Counted from the stretch's first letter, positions 1-7,958 are shown. The stretch: 10,028 nt of DNA from Candidatus Gastranaerophilales bacterium (GCA_021205645.1 JAJPXE010000058.1:1-10028), one strand, 5' to 3'. Notes: a model not told the origin generated them from the sequence alone. Program-made: numbers and translations.

Positions 1-800
1 GGTGCATAACCTACCCTGAAATCAGGATTCTGTTCTTTTTTGTATTCAAGCCAGATATTGATGAATTTTTCGGCAAAGTATCCCGCCTCGCGTTTGTATT
101 CTCCGTTATTCCAATTGTTGGTTCGCTTTTCCATCTCGGAAAATATTCTAAATTCCCACTTCAAGTATTCTTTTAAATACTCTTTTTTGAGAATATAAAT
201 ATTGTAAAGATGTGCATAAGTTCTTTTAAAAACCCTTGTCATTGCAGGAACAAATTCAGGTGTTAAATCCTCTATCGATGTAATCATTGCATCAAGTACA
301 TCAGGTTTTCTGCAAATATCCATTTCTTCAATACAGGTAATCTCCGGTAAATTAACCCTGTACGCAGCTGTTTTCCCGCCTGCGTAATAATAATCTTTCG
401 GCGGGATTATGCAGTCAAAATCTTTTAGTTTTGAATAAAAATCCTGACCTTTAAACTTGTCAAAAACATATTTAATATTCTCATACTTAAGAATAAACAT
501 TCCGACATCTTCATCAGCGGAGATTTTTGTTAAATCAAAAAGCCGTCTGTAATGACAGAAACCGATATATTCTTCTTCCGCATTATCAAGATAGTTCTTT
601 AATACCCAGTAATGACCGGTATTTTCACTGTAAAACCTGTTTTTGTGAGATATATTATCACCTGTGTTGTCGCATAATAAACAGGTATTTTCAGGATAAA
701 AATACTTTCCGCAAAATATCGGCTCAAATATTTCTGATTTAAAAATCGGAAAATTATCATTATGATAGGTAACAAAAATTTTCAACCTGCCTGCGCTCAT
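1..800 (-). CDS. DUF4422 domain protein, probable glycan-related (N-terminal 266 residues, cut by window edge)
   Basis: This open frame has no stop codon in the window and leaves at base 1, so the C-terminus is missing. It starts at ATG 800-798, preceded by AGGA (810-807) with a 6-nt spacer; the SD overlaps the TAG of the nitroreductase upstream. The N-terminus reads KIFVTYHND (residues 7-15), then CDNTGDNIS (43-51), YWVLKNYLDN (64-73) and EEYIGFCHYRRLF (76-88), with IIPPKDYYYAGG further on. As I remember them, the 'Y-H', 'DNTGDNIS..N' and 'Y-I-G-x-C-H-Y-R-R' blocks are the hallmarks of DUF4422. That family is common in exopolysaccharide and LPS loci and is often annotated as glycosyltransferase-like; its reaction is, to my knowledge, not well established. 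No signal peptide or membrane segment is visible, so it is probably cytoplasmic. It lies 8 nt after the nitroreductase and shares a transcript with the LCP gene, which suits envelope glycan assembly. The family call is fairly sure, the activity is not. Confidence 0.82.
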   Translation of the reverse strand, partial: MSAGRLKIFVTYHNDNFPIFKSEIFEPIFCGKYFYPENTCLLCDNTGDNISHKNRFYSENTGHYWVLKNYLDNAEEEYIGFCHYRRLFDLTKISADEDVGMFILKYENIKYVFDKFKGQDFYSKLKDFDCIIPPKDYYYAGGKTAAYRVNLPEITCIEEMDICRKPDVLDAMITSIEDLTPEFVPAMTRVFKRTYAHLYNIYILKKEYLKEYLKWEFRIFSEMEKRTNNWNNGEYKREAGYFAEKFINIWLEYKKEQNPDFRVGYA

Positions 801-808
801 CAGAAATC

Positions 809-1453
809 CTATATAACAAATTTTTGTCCGATTTTTTCTTCCGAAACAACTTCATCAAACGGTTTGCGGAGCTTGACCGTTTCGGCATCTTCTGCGGGAT
901 ATCCCAGTGTAAGCATTGAGATAATACACTGTTCATCACTCAGATTAAGTTCTTTTTTAACTTTTTGGGATAATTCAGGCAAAATTTGGGTAGCTTCATT
1001 TCCGATTGCACCGATAACACAGCAGCCAAGCCCCTGTTTTTCCGCTTCAATCGTCATATATGCAGTTGCATAAGTTATCTGTTCGACCGTTCTTAACAAT
1101 GTGGTTTGAGCTCCTAATAGCGGAGGGTAATATGCCGGTATCTGCATTATTGCCTCAATTCCGCTATCCTGCATGCCTCTTTGTTTCAACACCTCCGAAA
1201 AACGCTCTTTTTTCCACGCTCCCATATCTGCCACACATACTATTACCGCATCTGCATATCTTACGTGCGGCTGATTATTTGCCAATTGTGACAAAAGCTC
1301 CTTGTTGTTTCTCACAACAATAAAATGCCATGATTGAACATTCATCCACGACGGTGCCATTCGTCCGGCATCAAGCACCTCTTTCAACACTTCATTAGAA
1401 ATATTTTGTTCTTTATATTTCCTTACTGATTTTCTTGTCTTGATTAAATCCAT
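809..1453 (-). CDS. Nitroreductase-family FMN oxidoreductase
   Basis: The product has 214 residues, the usual length for one nitroreductase-fold domain. The start MDLIKTRKSVRKY (1-13) is the typical N-terminal FMN-phosphate contact region (R-x-S-x-R-x-Y). It is followed by GRMAPSWMNVQSWHFIVV (30-47), matching the common 'APS-x-x-N-x-Q-P-W' block, though with Trp36 and Met37 where small residues are usual and Ser41 in place of Pro. GLGCCVIGA (141-149) and MLTLGYPAE (180-188) are the conserved C-terminal blocks, and KLRKPFDEVV (194-203) is the usual family tail. Such enzymes are cytoplasmic homodimers that use NAD(P)H to reduce nitroaromatics, quinones or flavins; the physiological substrate cannot be read from sequence. 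The ATG at 1453 has AGGAG (1463-1459) five nt upstream, overlapping the TAG of the LCP gene, so translation of the two is probably coupled. The family is clear, the subfamily is not. Confidence 0.93.
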   Translation of the reverse strand: MDLIKTRKSVRKYKEQNISNEVLKEVLDAGRMAPSWMNVQSWHFIVVRNNKELLSQLANNQPHVRYADAVIVCVADMGAWKKERFSEVLKQRGMQDSGIEAIMQIPAYYPPLLGAQTTLLRTVEQITYATAYMTIEAEKQGLGCCVIGAIGNEATQILPELSQKVKKELNLSDEQCIISMLTLGYPAEDAETVKLRKPFDEVVSEEKIGQKFVI

Positions 1454-1461
1454 ATTTACTC

Positions 1462-2799
1462 CTATCTTCCAGAAAGAACAATTGTAAAATCAGAGTTCCC
1501 AACACAGAATAATTTTATCGGGTCATATACGTACTGAATTTTACCGATAGCAGGAATTTTCTCTTTTAAATATTTATAGAAACTGTCGGAAACGCTCGTA
1601 TTATGTGCAATAAACTGTGTATGCGGAAGCCCGCCTGATTGCATCATATTAACCGTATACCCGAGATTGTTAAGTTGCGTTCTTAACTCTTTAGCCTTAC
1701 CCGCCTGTGACGATGTAAACAGTATTCCCGCAATTAGTTGTGCACTCTTATCAGGATTTGTATCCTCTCTGTATATCAATCTGTTAACAACATCCTGAAC
1801 TTTGTCCGGGTCAAGTATCCAGTAGCTCAATCCGCCTTTAGAACTCGGTCTGCCGGGGAGCATTGCCACCTGTACACTGCCTTCATCAATTCCTTTTGCC
1901 ATTGCTGCTAATTGAGATAATTCGTATACCGACATATCTGTTTTTATATATTTTTTTGCTATACCAACAATTTCAGGAATTTTAGAAATAGTCTGCGGGC
2001 TTTGCAGTCTTTCGAGCAATCCTCTTAAAAACCATTGCTGCCGCTGTGTTCTGCCGATATCGCCCAATCCGTCATGACGAAATCTTAAATACCCGATTGC
2101 CTGTTGACCTGATAATACCTGATTACCCTTTTCAAGATTGATATGCAGCTTGCCGGCATAATCATCATACTTCATTCTTTTTTCCACATAAATCGGTATT
2201 CCGCCGATAGCATCTATAACTTCACGTACACCCTCATCATGAATACATATGTACCGTTCTATTTTAATCCCGAGGGTATCTTCAACGGTTTTTTTTGTCA
2301 TTTCCACTCCGCCAAATGCGTGTGCGGCATTGATTTTATCGGTTCCGTGATTTCCCGGCAGATATACTTTGCTGTCACGAGGGATAGAAATTGCATTTAC
2401 CGAATGCACAGACGGATCCACATTGATTACTATAATCGTATCGGAACGTGTGCCTTTCCACATATCCGTGCCGTTTCCGTTTGAATCTACACCCAGAAGC
2501 AAAATATTCTGCTGACGACCGAATATCGACCAGCTTTTTGTTGAACGGGTATGGGATTTTACGGAATTTCCTATCGCTAAAAGCTGACGTGAAATTATCG
2601 TATCTTTTCCAAAAATTCTGACGACTAACGATTCTTTTTGGACAAGCCATAAACCTAATGCCAGTACACAGCACACTCCCAGAACAAACGTTAACAGTGA
2701 TTTTGCAAAGTTTGAAGTGTATTCTCTCTCTTCCCTTATATGTTTTAAGAAAGCTGTATATTCTTCTTCATTGCGGGAGTGCAATTCTTTTTTATTCAT
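1462..2799 (-). CDS. LytR-CpsA-Psr (LCP) family cell-wall polymer transferase with LytR_C domain
   Basis: The product has 445 residues. A charged cytoplasmic N-terminus (1-31) precedes one membrane helix (about 32-53, LLTFVLGVCCVLALGLWLV), so the rest should face the periplasm. The LCP domain covers about 98-265: NILLLGVD (98-105), TRSDT (117-121), the Arg-Asp pair of IPRDS (139-143), DKINAAHAFGG (154-164), and YLRFRHDGLGDIGRTQRQQ (237-255), whose arginines and aspartate match the pyrophosphate- and metal-binding residues of the family. A second domain at about 351-443 (AQLIAGILFTSSQAGKAKEL..LGYTV) looks like LytR_C. LCP enzymes move undecaprenyl-phosphate-linked glycopolymers onto peptidoglycan or a similar acceptor; older 'transcriptional attenuator' names are misleading. 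The ATG at 2799 follows GGAG (2809-2806) by 6 nt. It lies 42 nt downstream of gyrA, with a hairpin in the gap, and leads directly into the nitroreductase and DUF4422 genes. The acceptor and polymer are unknown. Confidence 0.93.
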   Translation of the reverse strand: MNKKELHSRNEEEYTAFLKHIREEREYTSNFAKSLLTFVLGVCCVLALGLWLVQKESLVVRIFGKDTIISRQLLAIGNSVKSHTRSTKSWSIFGRQQNILLLGVDSNGNGTDMWKGTRSDTIIVINVDPSVHSVNAISIPRDSKVYLPGNHGTDKINAAHAFGGVEMTKKTVEDTLGIKIERYICIHDEGVREVIDAIGGIPIYVEKRMKYDDYAGKLHINLEKGNQVLSGQQAIGYLRFRHDGLGDIGRTQRQQWFLRGLLERLQSPQTISKIPEIVGIAKKYIKTDMSVYELSQLAAMAKGIDEGSVQVAMLPGRPSSKGGLSYWILDPDKVQDVVNRLIYREDTNPDKSAQLIAGILFTSSQAGKAKELRTQLNNLGYTVNMMQSGGLPHTQFIAHNTSVSDSFYKYLKEKIPAIGKIQYVYDPIKLFCVGNSDFTIVLSGR

Positions 2800-2810
2800 A
2801 ATTATCTCCG

Positions 2811-2826
2811 CCTGTATTTATACAGG
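2811..2826 (-). promoter_or_regulatory. Perfect 16-bp dyad in the gyrA-LCP gap, next to the LCP ribosome binding site
   Basis: CCTGTA-TTTA-TACAGG is a perfect 6-bp inverted repeat with a 4-nt loop. On the minus-strand transcript it forms a short hairpin that ends one base before the GGAG SD of the LCP gene. It could tune LCP translation or mark an RNA processing site, or be a protein operator. No U-run follows on the minus strand, so it is not a terminator for gyrA. A T5 run follows it on the plus strand, but no plus-strand gene ends here. The structure is seen directly; its role is a guess. Confidence 0.45.
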
Positions 2827-2841
2827 TTTTTAAACTATCAA

Positions 2842-5415
2842 CTATTCCTCAATTGTATCGTCCACATTGATTGACAAATCAATCTTTGTTTGAGATGTTG
2901 TATCCTCAACAGAGATTTCTTCACCCGATACATTTTCATCACTTAAATCATCCTCTTTAGACGGATTAACTATTTTTTCAACAGAAACGACAGTATCATT
3001 ATCAACAAGGTTTTGCGCTCTAACGCCCGTAGCCGGCCTGCCCTGTTGTGAAATAGAATTTGCTTTTATTCTTGTAACAATACCGTTTGCAGTCACCATC
3101 ATAACTTCGTCATCTTCTTCTACAATAGTTAGTGCAACCAGTCTTGAAGAAGATGTTTTGAATTTAGCAGCAATAAGTCCTATTCCGCCTCTATTCTGGC
3201 TTCTGAATTCTGATAATTTGGTACGTTTTCCGAACCCGTCAGACGTTACTACTAGTAAATCCGCATCATAGCTGTTCGGAACGATATCACAGCCGATAAG
3301 AGTGTCACCCTGACGCAGCTTCATTGATGTGACTCCTCTTGCACTTCTTCCCAGCGGTCTTAAATCCGAGATAGGGAACCTTATTGCCATACCGCATGAT
3401 GTTCCGATAATTATTTCATCATTCGGCCGGGCTAGTTTAACCCAGTTCAATCTATCACCGTCTGTAAGAGAAATTGCTATTATACCGCTTCTTCTTATAT
3501 TTGCAAAGTTATCAAGCTCTATTCTCTTGATGGAACCGTTTTGAGTCAGCATAAGCAGATTGGTTTCATGCGAGAAATTGCTAACCGGTACAACCGCAGT
3601 AATGGTTTCATCCTGACCGATAGGCAGAACATTAACTATCGGAAGTCCTTTTGCCTGACGTCCGCCTTCCGGGAAATCATAAACATTGAGGCTGTATACT
3701 ACACCTTTGCTGGAGAAGAACAGTACTTTATCGTGCATCATAGCGGTAAAGAAATGTTCAATATCGTCATCTTCTTTTGTTTTCATTCCGCTCTTGCCGC
3801 GTGTTGCACGATTTTGGCGCTCAAACGTATCAAGGCTGATACGTTTTAAGTATCCCTGACGGGTTATAAATACTGCCATAGGCGTATTCGGGGTTAAATC
3901 CTCAATGGTCACTTCACCCTGTTCCGGCAGAATTTGTGTTTTTCTGTCATCGCCATATTTTTCTTTATCTTCCAGTAATTCCTGTTTAATAATATTAAGC
4001 ACTTTCTGTCTGTCTGCAAGGATAGCTTCATATTCAGCTATTTTCTTTTGAAGTTCTTCATATTCATTCTTGATTTTATCTTGTTCAAGTCCTGTTAATC
4101 TTCTCAATTGCATTTCAAGGATAGCATTAGCCTGATCAACATCAAGCCCGAATTTAGTCATCAAGCCGACTCTTGCATCGTCGGTTGTTTTTGATTTTTT
4201 AATCAACTCAATAACTTCATCAAGCGAGCCGAGAGCAATCAGTAAACCCGCCAAAATATGTGCTCTCATTTTAGCTTTTTTGAGATAGAAAATAGTTCTT
4301 CTTGTAACGATTTCGACTCTGTGTTCAACAAAAGCACTCAAAACTTCATAGAGGTTCAATAATCGGGGCTGCTGACCGCACAGAGTAACCATATTAACAC
4401 CAAAAGATGTTGAAAGCTGGGTATATTTGAACAGATTATTTTTAACGACATCAGGATTGGCATCACGCTTAAGCTCAATAACAATACGCATACCAGAACG
4501 GTCTGACTCATCTCTGAGGTCTGATATGCCGTTGATTTTTTGTTCTTTGACGAGCTCGGCAATTTTTTCGATTAGCAGAGCTTTGTTAACCTGATAAGGT
4601 ATTTCAGTAACAACTATAGCCGTTCTGGACTGGCGCCCGCCTCCGCCCGCTATTTCTTCAATAGTAGCAACCGATGACATTTTGATAGAGCCTCTGCCTG
4701 TTTCGTAAGCCTGTTTTATATCTCCCAGCCCGATAATTGTAGCAGCAGTTGGGAAATCAGGACCTTTGATATGTTCCATTAACCCTTCAACTGTGATTTG
4801 AGGATTATCTATAAGTGCGATAGTACCATCAACAACTTCGCAAAGATTATGAGGAGGGATATTAGTTGCCATACCGACGGCAATACCGGAAACCCCGTTG
4901 AGCAAGAGCATAGGCAGTCTGACGGGAAGAACGGAAGGTTCTTGAAGCGAGCCGTCAAAGTTAGGTATAAAATCTACCGTTTCGCAATCAATATCGGCAA
5001 GCATGGATGTTGTAATTTTGTGCATACGTGCTTCCGTATAACGCATAGCGGCAGCCCCGTCGCCGTCGACCGAACCAAAATTCCCGTGACCGTCAACCGT
5101 CAGGTATCTTGTTGAAAAATCCTGTGCCATGCGAACAAGTGCATCATACACTGCTGTATCACCGTGAGGGTGGTATTTACCCAGAACCTCACCGACTATA
5201 CGAGCACATTTTTTGAACGGTTTATCAGGGGACATACCAAGCTCATTCATCGCAAATAATATACGTCTGTGTACAGGCTTTAAACCATCGCGTACATCAG
5301 GAAGCGCACGACCAACAATTACACTCATTGCATAATCTATATAACATCTCTTCATCTCTTCTCTGATATTAACCGGAACAATTTTACCGTCTTCAAACAT
5401 ATTTTGCTGTGTCAA
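2842..5415 (-). CDS. gyrA: DNA gyrase subunit A
   Basis: GyrA is the DNA-cleaving subunit of the A2B2 gyrase that adds negative supercoils using ATP. I place the start at TTG 5415-5413, giving 857 residues, because AGGAG lies 7 nt upstream and the promoter -10 at 5449-5454 rules out the in-frame TTG at 5460 and ATG at 5448. Visible landmarks are YAMSVIVGRALPDVRDGLKPVHRR (28-51), the quinolone-resistance region HPHGDTAVYD (82-91, Thr87 and Asp91 at the E. coli Ser83/Asp87 positions), catalytic Arg125-Tyr126 in AAAMRYTEAR, IPPHN (186-190), a coiled-coil stretch at about 445-480, and a six-bladed C-terminal domain from about 508 to 815. The GyrA box position reads QNRATRGKSG (534-543). A second QNRGG motif is at 740-744, and the tail (about 820-857) is acidic. 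Thr87 is a common natural variant, so resistance should not be inferred. ParC is the alternative, but the box and the full set of C-terminal blades favour GyrA. The stop is TAG. Confidence 0.95.
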   Translation of the reverse strand: MTQQNMFEDGKIVPVNIREEMKRCYIDYAMSVIVGRALPDVRDGLKPVHRRILFAMNELGMSPDKPFKKCARIVGEVLGKYHPHGDTAVYDALVRMAQDFSTRYLTVDGHGNFGSVDGDGAAAMRYTEARMHKITTSMLADIDCETVDFIPNFDGSLQEPSVLPVRLPMLLLNGVSGIAVGMATNIPPHNLCEVVDGTIALIDNPQITVEGLMEHIKGPDFPTAATIIGLGDIKQAYETGRGSIKMSSVATIEEIAGGGGRQSRTAIVVTEIPYQVNKALLIEKIAELVKEQKINGISDLRDESDRSGMRIVIELKRDANPDVVKNNLFKYTQLSTSFGVNMVTLCGQQPRLLNLYEVLSAFVEHRVEIVTRRTIFYLKKAKMRAHILAGLLIALGSLDEVIELIKKSKTTDDARVGLMTKFGLDVDQANAILEMQLRRLTGLEQDKIKNEYEELQKKIAEYEAILADRQKVLNIIKQELLEDKEKYGDDRKTQILPEQGEVTIEDLTPNTPMAVFITRQGYLKRISLDTFERQNRATRGKSGMKTKEDDDIEHFFTAMMHDKVLFFSSKGVVYSLNVYDFPEGGRQAKGLPIVNVLPIGQDETITAVVPVSNFSHETNLLMLTQNGSIKRIELDNFANIRRSGIIAISLTDGDRLNWVKLARPNDEIIIGTSCGMAIRFPISDLRPLGRSARGVTSMKLRQGDTLIGCDIVPNSYDADLLVVTSDGFGKRTKLSEFRSQNRGGIGLIAAKFKTSSSRLVALTIVEEDDEVMMVTANGIVTRIKANSISQQGRPATGVRAQNLVDNDTVVSVEKIVNPSKEDDLSDENVSGEEISVEDTTSQTKIDLSINVDDTIEE

Positions 5416-5448
5416 AATCTTTCTCCTTTTCCCCTGTATATATCTCAT

Positions 5449-5476
5449 ATTGTAGCACAAACACCAATGGTGTAAA
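5449..5476 (-). promoter_or_regulatory. Sigma70-type promoter of gyrA
   Basis: On the minus strand, TTTACA (5476-5471) and TACAAT (5454-5449) each differ from consensus by one base and are separated by 16 bp. A TG one base before the -10 (TGCTACAAT) makes it an extended -10. Transcription should begin near 5442, leaving a leader of about 27 nt with AGGAG seven bases before the TTG start. This allows gyrA and its downstream genes to be transcribed independently of mutS2. Confidence 0.7.
5461..5473. promoter_or_regulatory. Perfect 13-bp dyad inside the gyrA promoter spacer
   Basis: ACACCA-A-TGGTGT is a perfect inverted repeat about one central base. It occupies most of the spacer between the -10 and -35 of the gyrA promoter and overlaps three bases of the -35. 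A protein bound here would block RNA polymerase, so it is placed as an operator would be. It could also arise by chance, since each arm is only 6 bp. Confidence 0.35.
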
Positions 5477-5518
5477 AGAAAACACTAAAAAATTTACATT
5501 TTTTTTACAGACATCATG

Positions 5519-7879
5519 CTAATTTAAATCAATAACGCTGACCCCGTCGCCGCCTTCGGCATTCTCACCTGCACGATATTTTGCGACATAAGGTGATGTC
5601 GATAAAAAATCACGGACAGCGGATTTCATAGCACCTGTTCCATGACCGTGTATGATAAATACAGGAGTTAAATTCGCTAAACTCGCCCTGTCCAGATATG
5701 CTTCCAGTTCATCTAAACCGTCCTCAACTCTGTAACCCCGTAAATCCAGCGTGTTCGACATTGCATAACGCTTTAATTTAAAATCTGATGTTGGTTTTAC
5801 AGGTTTGTGAGATTTTTTTATCAATGATTTATTATAAACTGCCAGTTTATCCTGTTTTATCTTTGTTTTGATATTCCCCATCATAACAAATACATTTTTA
5901 TTCTTGTCCGGTAAAGAGAGCAGTTCAACTTCCTGATTTAGCTCTTTTACAATAAATATATCGTGAATTTTTGCATTATCCCATTTGATTTCATCATACT
6001 TTTCACTTTCTTCAAGCTCACTCAGCTCTCCTCTGAATTTGTGTTCAAGCTTTGCAAGACGAAGATATGATCGCCGTGCTATCTTTTCGGACTGACTCTT
6101 TCTTAAACTGTCTAAAATCTCTTTTATTTCTGATTTTGCATCGTCAAGTTCGTTATCAAAACGGGTTTTTATCTGTTTTATTGCTTTATTTTTCGATTTT
6201 TTAAACCCGGTCATTTCCTTTTCGTATTTTTTCTTTAAATCTGCTGCTTCTGCACTGGTTTCTTCTGCATCTTTTAAATGTTTAGTCAACTGCCTGTGGG
6301 TATCCTGTAATTTTTCCACCACTTCAAGAGAATTATCTTTTTTGTTATGTAAGATATCTTGAGCTTGTTTGACGAGTGATTTATCCAGACCTAAATTAGC
6401 GGAAACGGAAATTGCATTACTCAATCCAGGAATTCCGATTACAAGGTTATATGTCGGTTTGAGCGAGTCCGTATCAAATTCCACACAGGCATTTTTAAAG
6501 TAATTATCACTGTATTCAAGTGATTTTAACTCACCGTAATGGGTGGTAATGACCGATTGAGCAGAAAGCTTTTTAAACCGGTTGAGTATAACTCTTGCTA
6601 ACACAGCACCCTCAACGGGATCTGTTCCCGCACATAATTCATCAATAAGTATAAATGTATCGGAATTTGACAGGTTTAAAATATCTATAATGTTTGTCAT
6701 GTGAGAAGAGAATGTCGACAGGTTTTGAAAAATATTTTGTTCATCTCCGATATCCGCAAAAACATTTTTAAACGGGTAAATACGAGCTTCTGCACACGGC
6801 AGAAACATGCCGGACTTTACCATAAGTAAAAACAATCCGATTGTTTTCATTGCTACGGTTTTTCCGCCGGTGTTGGAACCGGTAATTATCATTGATTTGT
6901 AATCTTTACCTATCTCAAAATCGTTTTCTACAAGCGTTTCAACCCTGCCGATTAGCAGAGGATGTCGCATTCTCTCCAGTTTGATTATCTTCTTTTCTTC
7001 AAGTACCGGCTCTGTTGAGTGAGTTTTAACTGCATATCTCGCTTTTGCAAAATGAAAATCAATCTCGCCGAGTGTTATTATGCTGTTTTTTATCTCGTTT
7101 ATTTTAGATTTAATCTCTTTACTTAATTCTGTCAGAATATTGATAATTTCTCCGTGTATTTTTGATTTAACTTCGCGGATTTTGTTGTTAAACGGAATAA
7201 CGGCTGATGGCTCAATATAGAATGTTTTGTTAGTTGCGGAAACATCGTGAATAATTCCTGAGACCTTATTTTTAGATGGTGCTTTAACCTGAAATACTAC
7301 CCTTTCATCACGTATTGTGTAGATTTGCTCCTGCAAATGTTTATTAAAATCAGGGGAATTAAGGAGTTTTATTACTGTTTCTTTCAGTGCGGTTTCCGTT
7401 TCTTTGAGTGAAGAATAAAATCCGCTCAATGTTTGGGTTGCATTGCGACGGACATTGTAATTCTCATCAAAAGTATCAAATATTCTGTCCTCAAAATCTT
7501 TGTCGGAATAAAGTTTCAGGCTTGTATTGTATAAAAGTGAGTTTTGTTCTGTGTTTTCTTTCAGAAAATTCTTAACAAGTCTTGAACTTTTTAGAGTTTT
7601 TGCAAAATCAATAAGTTCGGTTTCGATAAAGTATTCCGGACGCAAATCGATTGTATCAAGGTTTATAACAAATTCAACAGGAATATCCAGTGCATTGTCA
7701 AGGATATTAAGTGCTTCTTTCGTAAAATTAAGCATTGTTTGAATACCGGCAATATCTTTATCGGGCAGCAAATCCGAACACAATCTGCGGGAATAGTCAC
7801 AGCGTGCAAAATGCGATAATTCTTCAATAATTTTATCGTATTCAAGTGCTTTTAGAGTTTTTTGAAATGCTCCGCCCAT
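5519..7879 (-). CDS. mutS2: MutS2 / RqcU-type ATPase with C-terminal Smr nuclease domain
   Basis: The product has 786 residues, full length for MutS2. The N-terminus KTLKALEYDKIIEEL (7-21) is the standard family opening. The core and clamp run to about 300. The ABC-type ATPase has Walker A GSNTGGKT (334-341), the NLSTFSSHM signature (386-394), Walker B ILIDELCAGTD (410-420) and the TTHYGELK switch (445-452). A long charged coiled coil follows (about 515-625), then a KOW-like region (about 632-690) and the Smr domain with LDLRG (711-715) and HGHGTGAMK (744-752). Family members lack the mismatch-recognition domain of MutS; they have been linked to suppression of recombination and to splitting or rescuing collided ribosomes. 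An in-frame TAA two codons before ATG 7879 fixes the start; there is no SD, and the promoter suggests a leaderless mRNA. The stop is TAG. Only a weak A/T hairpin (5487-5506) separates it from the gyrA promoter, so some read-through into gyrA is possible. Confidence 0.95.
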   Translation of the reverse strand: MGGAFQKTLKALEYDKIIEELSHFARCDYSRRLCSDLLPDKDIAGIQTMLNFTKEALNILDNALDIPVEFVINLDTIDLRPEYFIETELIDFAKTLKSSRLVKNFLKENTEQNSLLYNTSLKLYSDKDFEDRIFDTFDENYNVRRNATQTLSGFYSSLKETETALKETVIKLLNSPDFNKHLQEQIYTIRDERVVFQVKAPSKNKVSGIIHDVSATNKTFYIEPSAVIPFNNKIREVKSKIHGEIINILTELSKEIKSKINEIKNSIITLGEIDFHFAKARYAVKTHSTEPVLEEKKIIKLERMRHPLLIGRVETLVENDFEIGKDYKSMIITGSNTGGKTVAMKTIGLFLLMVKSGMFLPCAEARIYPFKNVFADIGDEQNIFQNLSTFSSHMTNIIDILNLSNSDTFILIDELCAGTDPVEGAVLARVILNRFKKLSAQSVITTHYGELKSLEYSDNYFKNACVEFDTDSLKPTYNLVIGIPGLSNAISVSANLGLDKSLVKQAQDILHNKKDNSLEVVEKLQDTHRQLTKHLKDAEETSAEAADLKKKYEKEMTGFKKSKNKAIKQIKTRFDNELDDAKSEIKEILDSLRKSQSEKIARRSYLRLAKLEHKFRGELSELEESEKYDEIKWDNAKIHDIFIVKELNQEVELLSLPDKNKNVFVMMGNIKTKIKQDKLAVYNKSLIKKSHKPVKPTSDFKLKRYAMSNTLDLRGYRVEDGLDELEAYLDRASLANLTPVFIIHGHGTGAMKSAVRDFLSTSPYVAKYRAGENAEGGDGVSVIDLN

Positions 7880-7885
7880 AAGTTA

Positions 7886-7914
7886 AATATACAGTAATAA
7901 TAATTCAATGTCCA
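7886..7914 (-). promoter_or_regulatory. Promoter of mutS2, positioned for a leaderless transcript
   Basis: On the minus strand, TGGACA (7914-7909) and TATATT (7891-7886) each differ from consensus by one base and have the ideal 17-bp spacer. Only six bases (7885-7880) lie between the -10 and the ATG, so the expected start of transcription is at or within a base or two of the A of the start codon. The absence of any SD before this ATG agrees with that reading. Confidence 0.65.
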
Positions 7915-7958
7915 TGCTGCGTTATGTGTTTACGGGAAATACCTGTGCATAATCACCT

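Noticed and set aside
2811..2826. LexA (SOS) box
   Set aside because: The half-sites CTGT and ACAG are six bases apart; the E. coli-type site needs eight, and this group is likely to use a different site.
5146..5175. Quinolone-resistance substitution at GyrA Thr87
   Set aside because: Thr is a common natural residue at this position and Asp91 is intact; there is no reason to infer resistance.
5487..5506. Terminator after mutS2
   Set aside because: On the minus strand an A-run and a T-run can pair, but the stem has no G-C pair and would be very weak, so it is mentioned only in the mutS2 entry.
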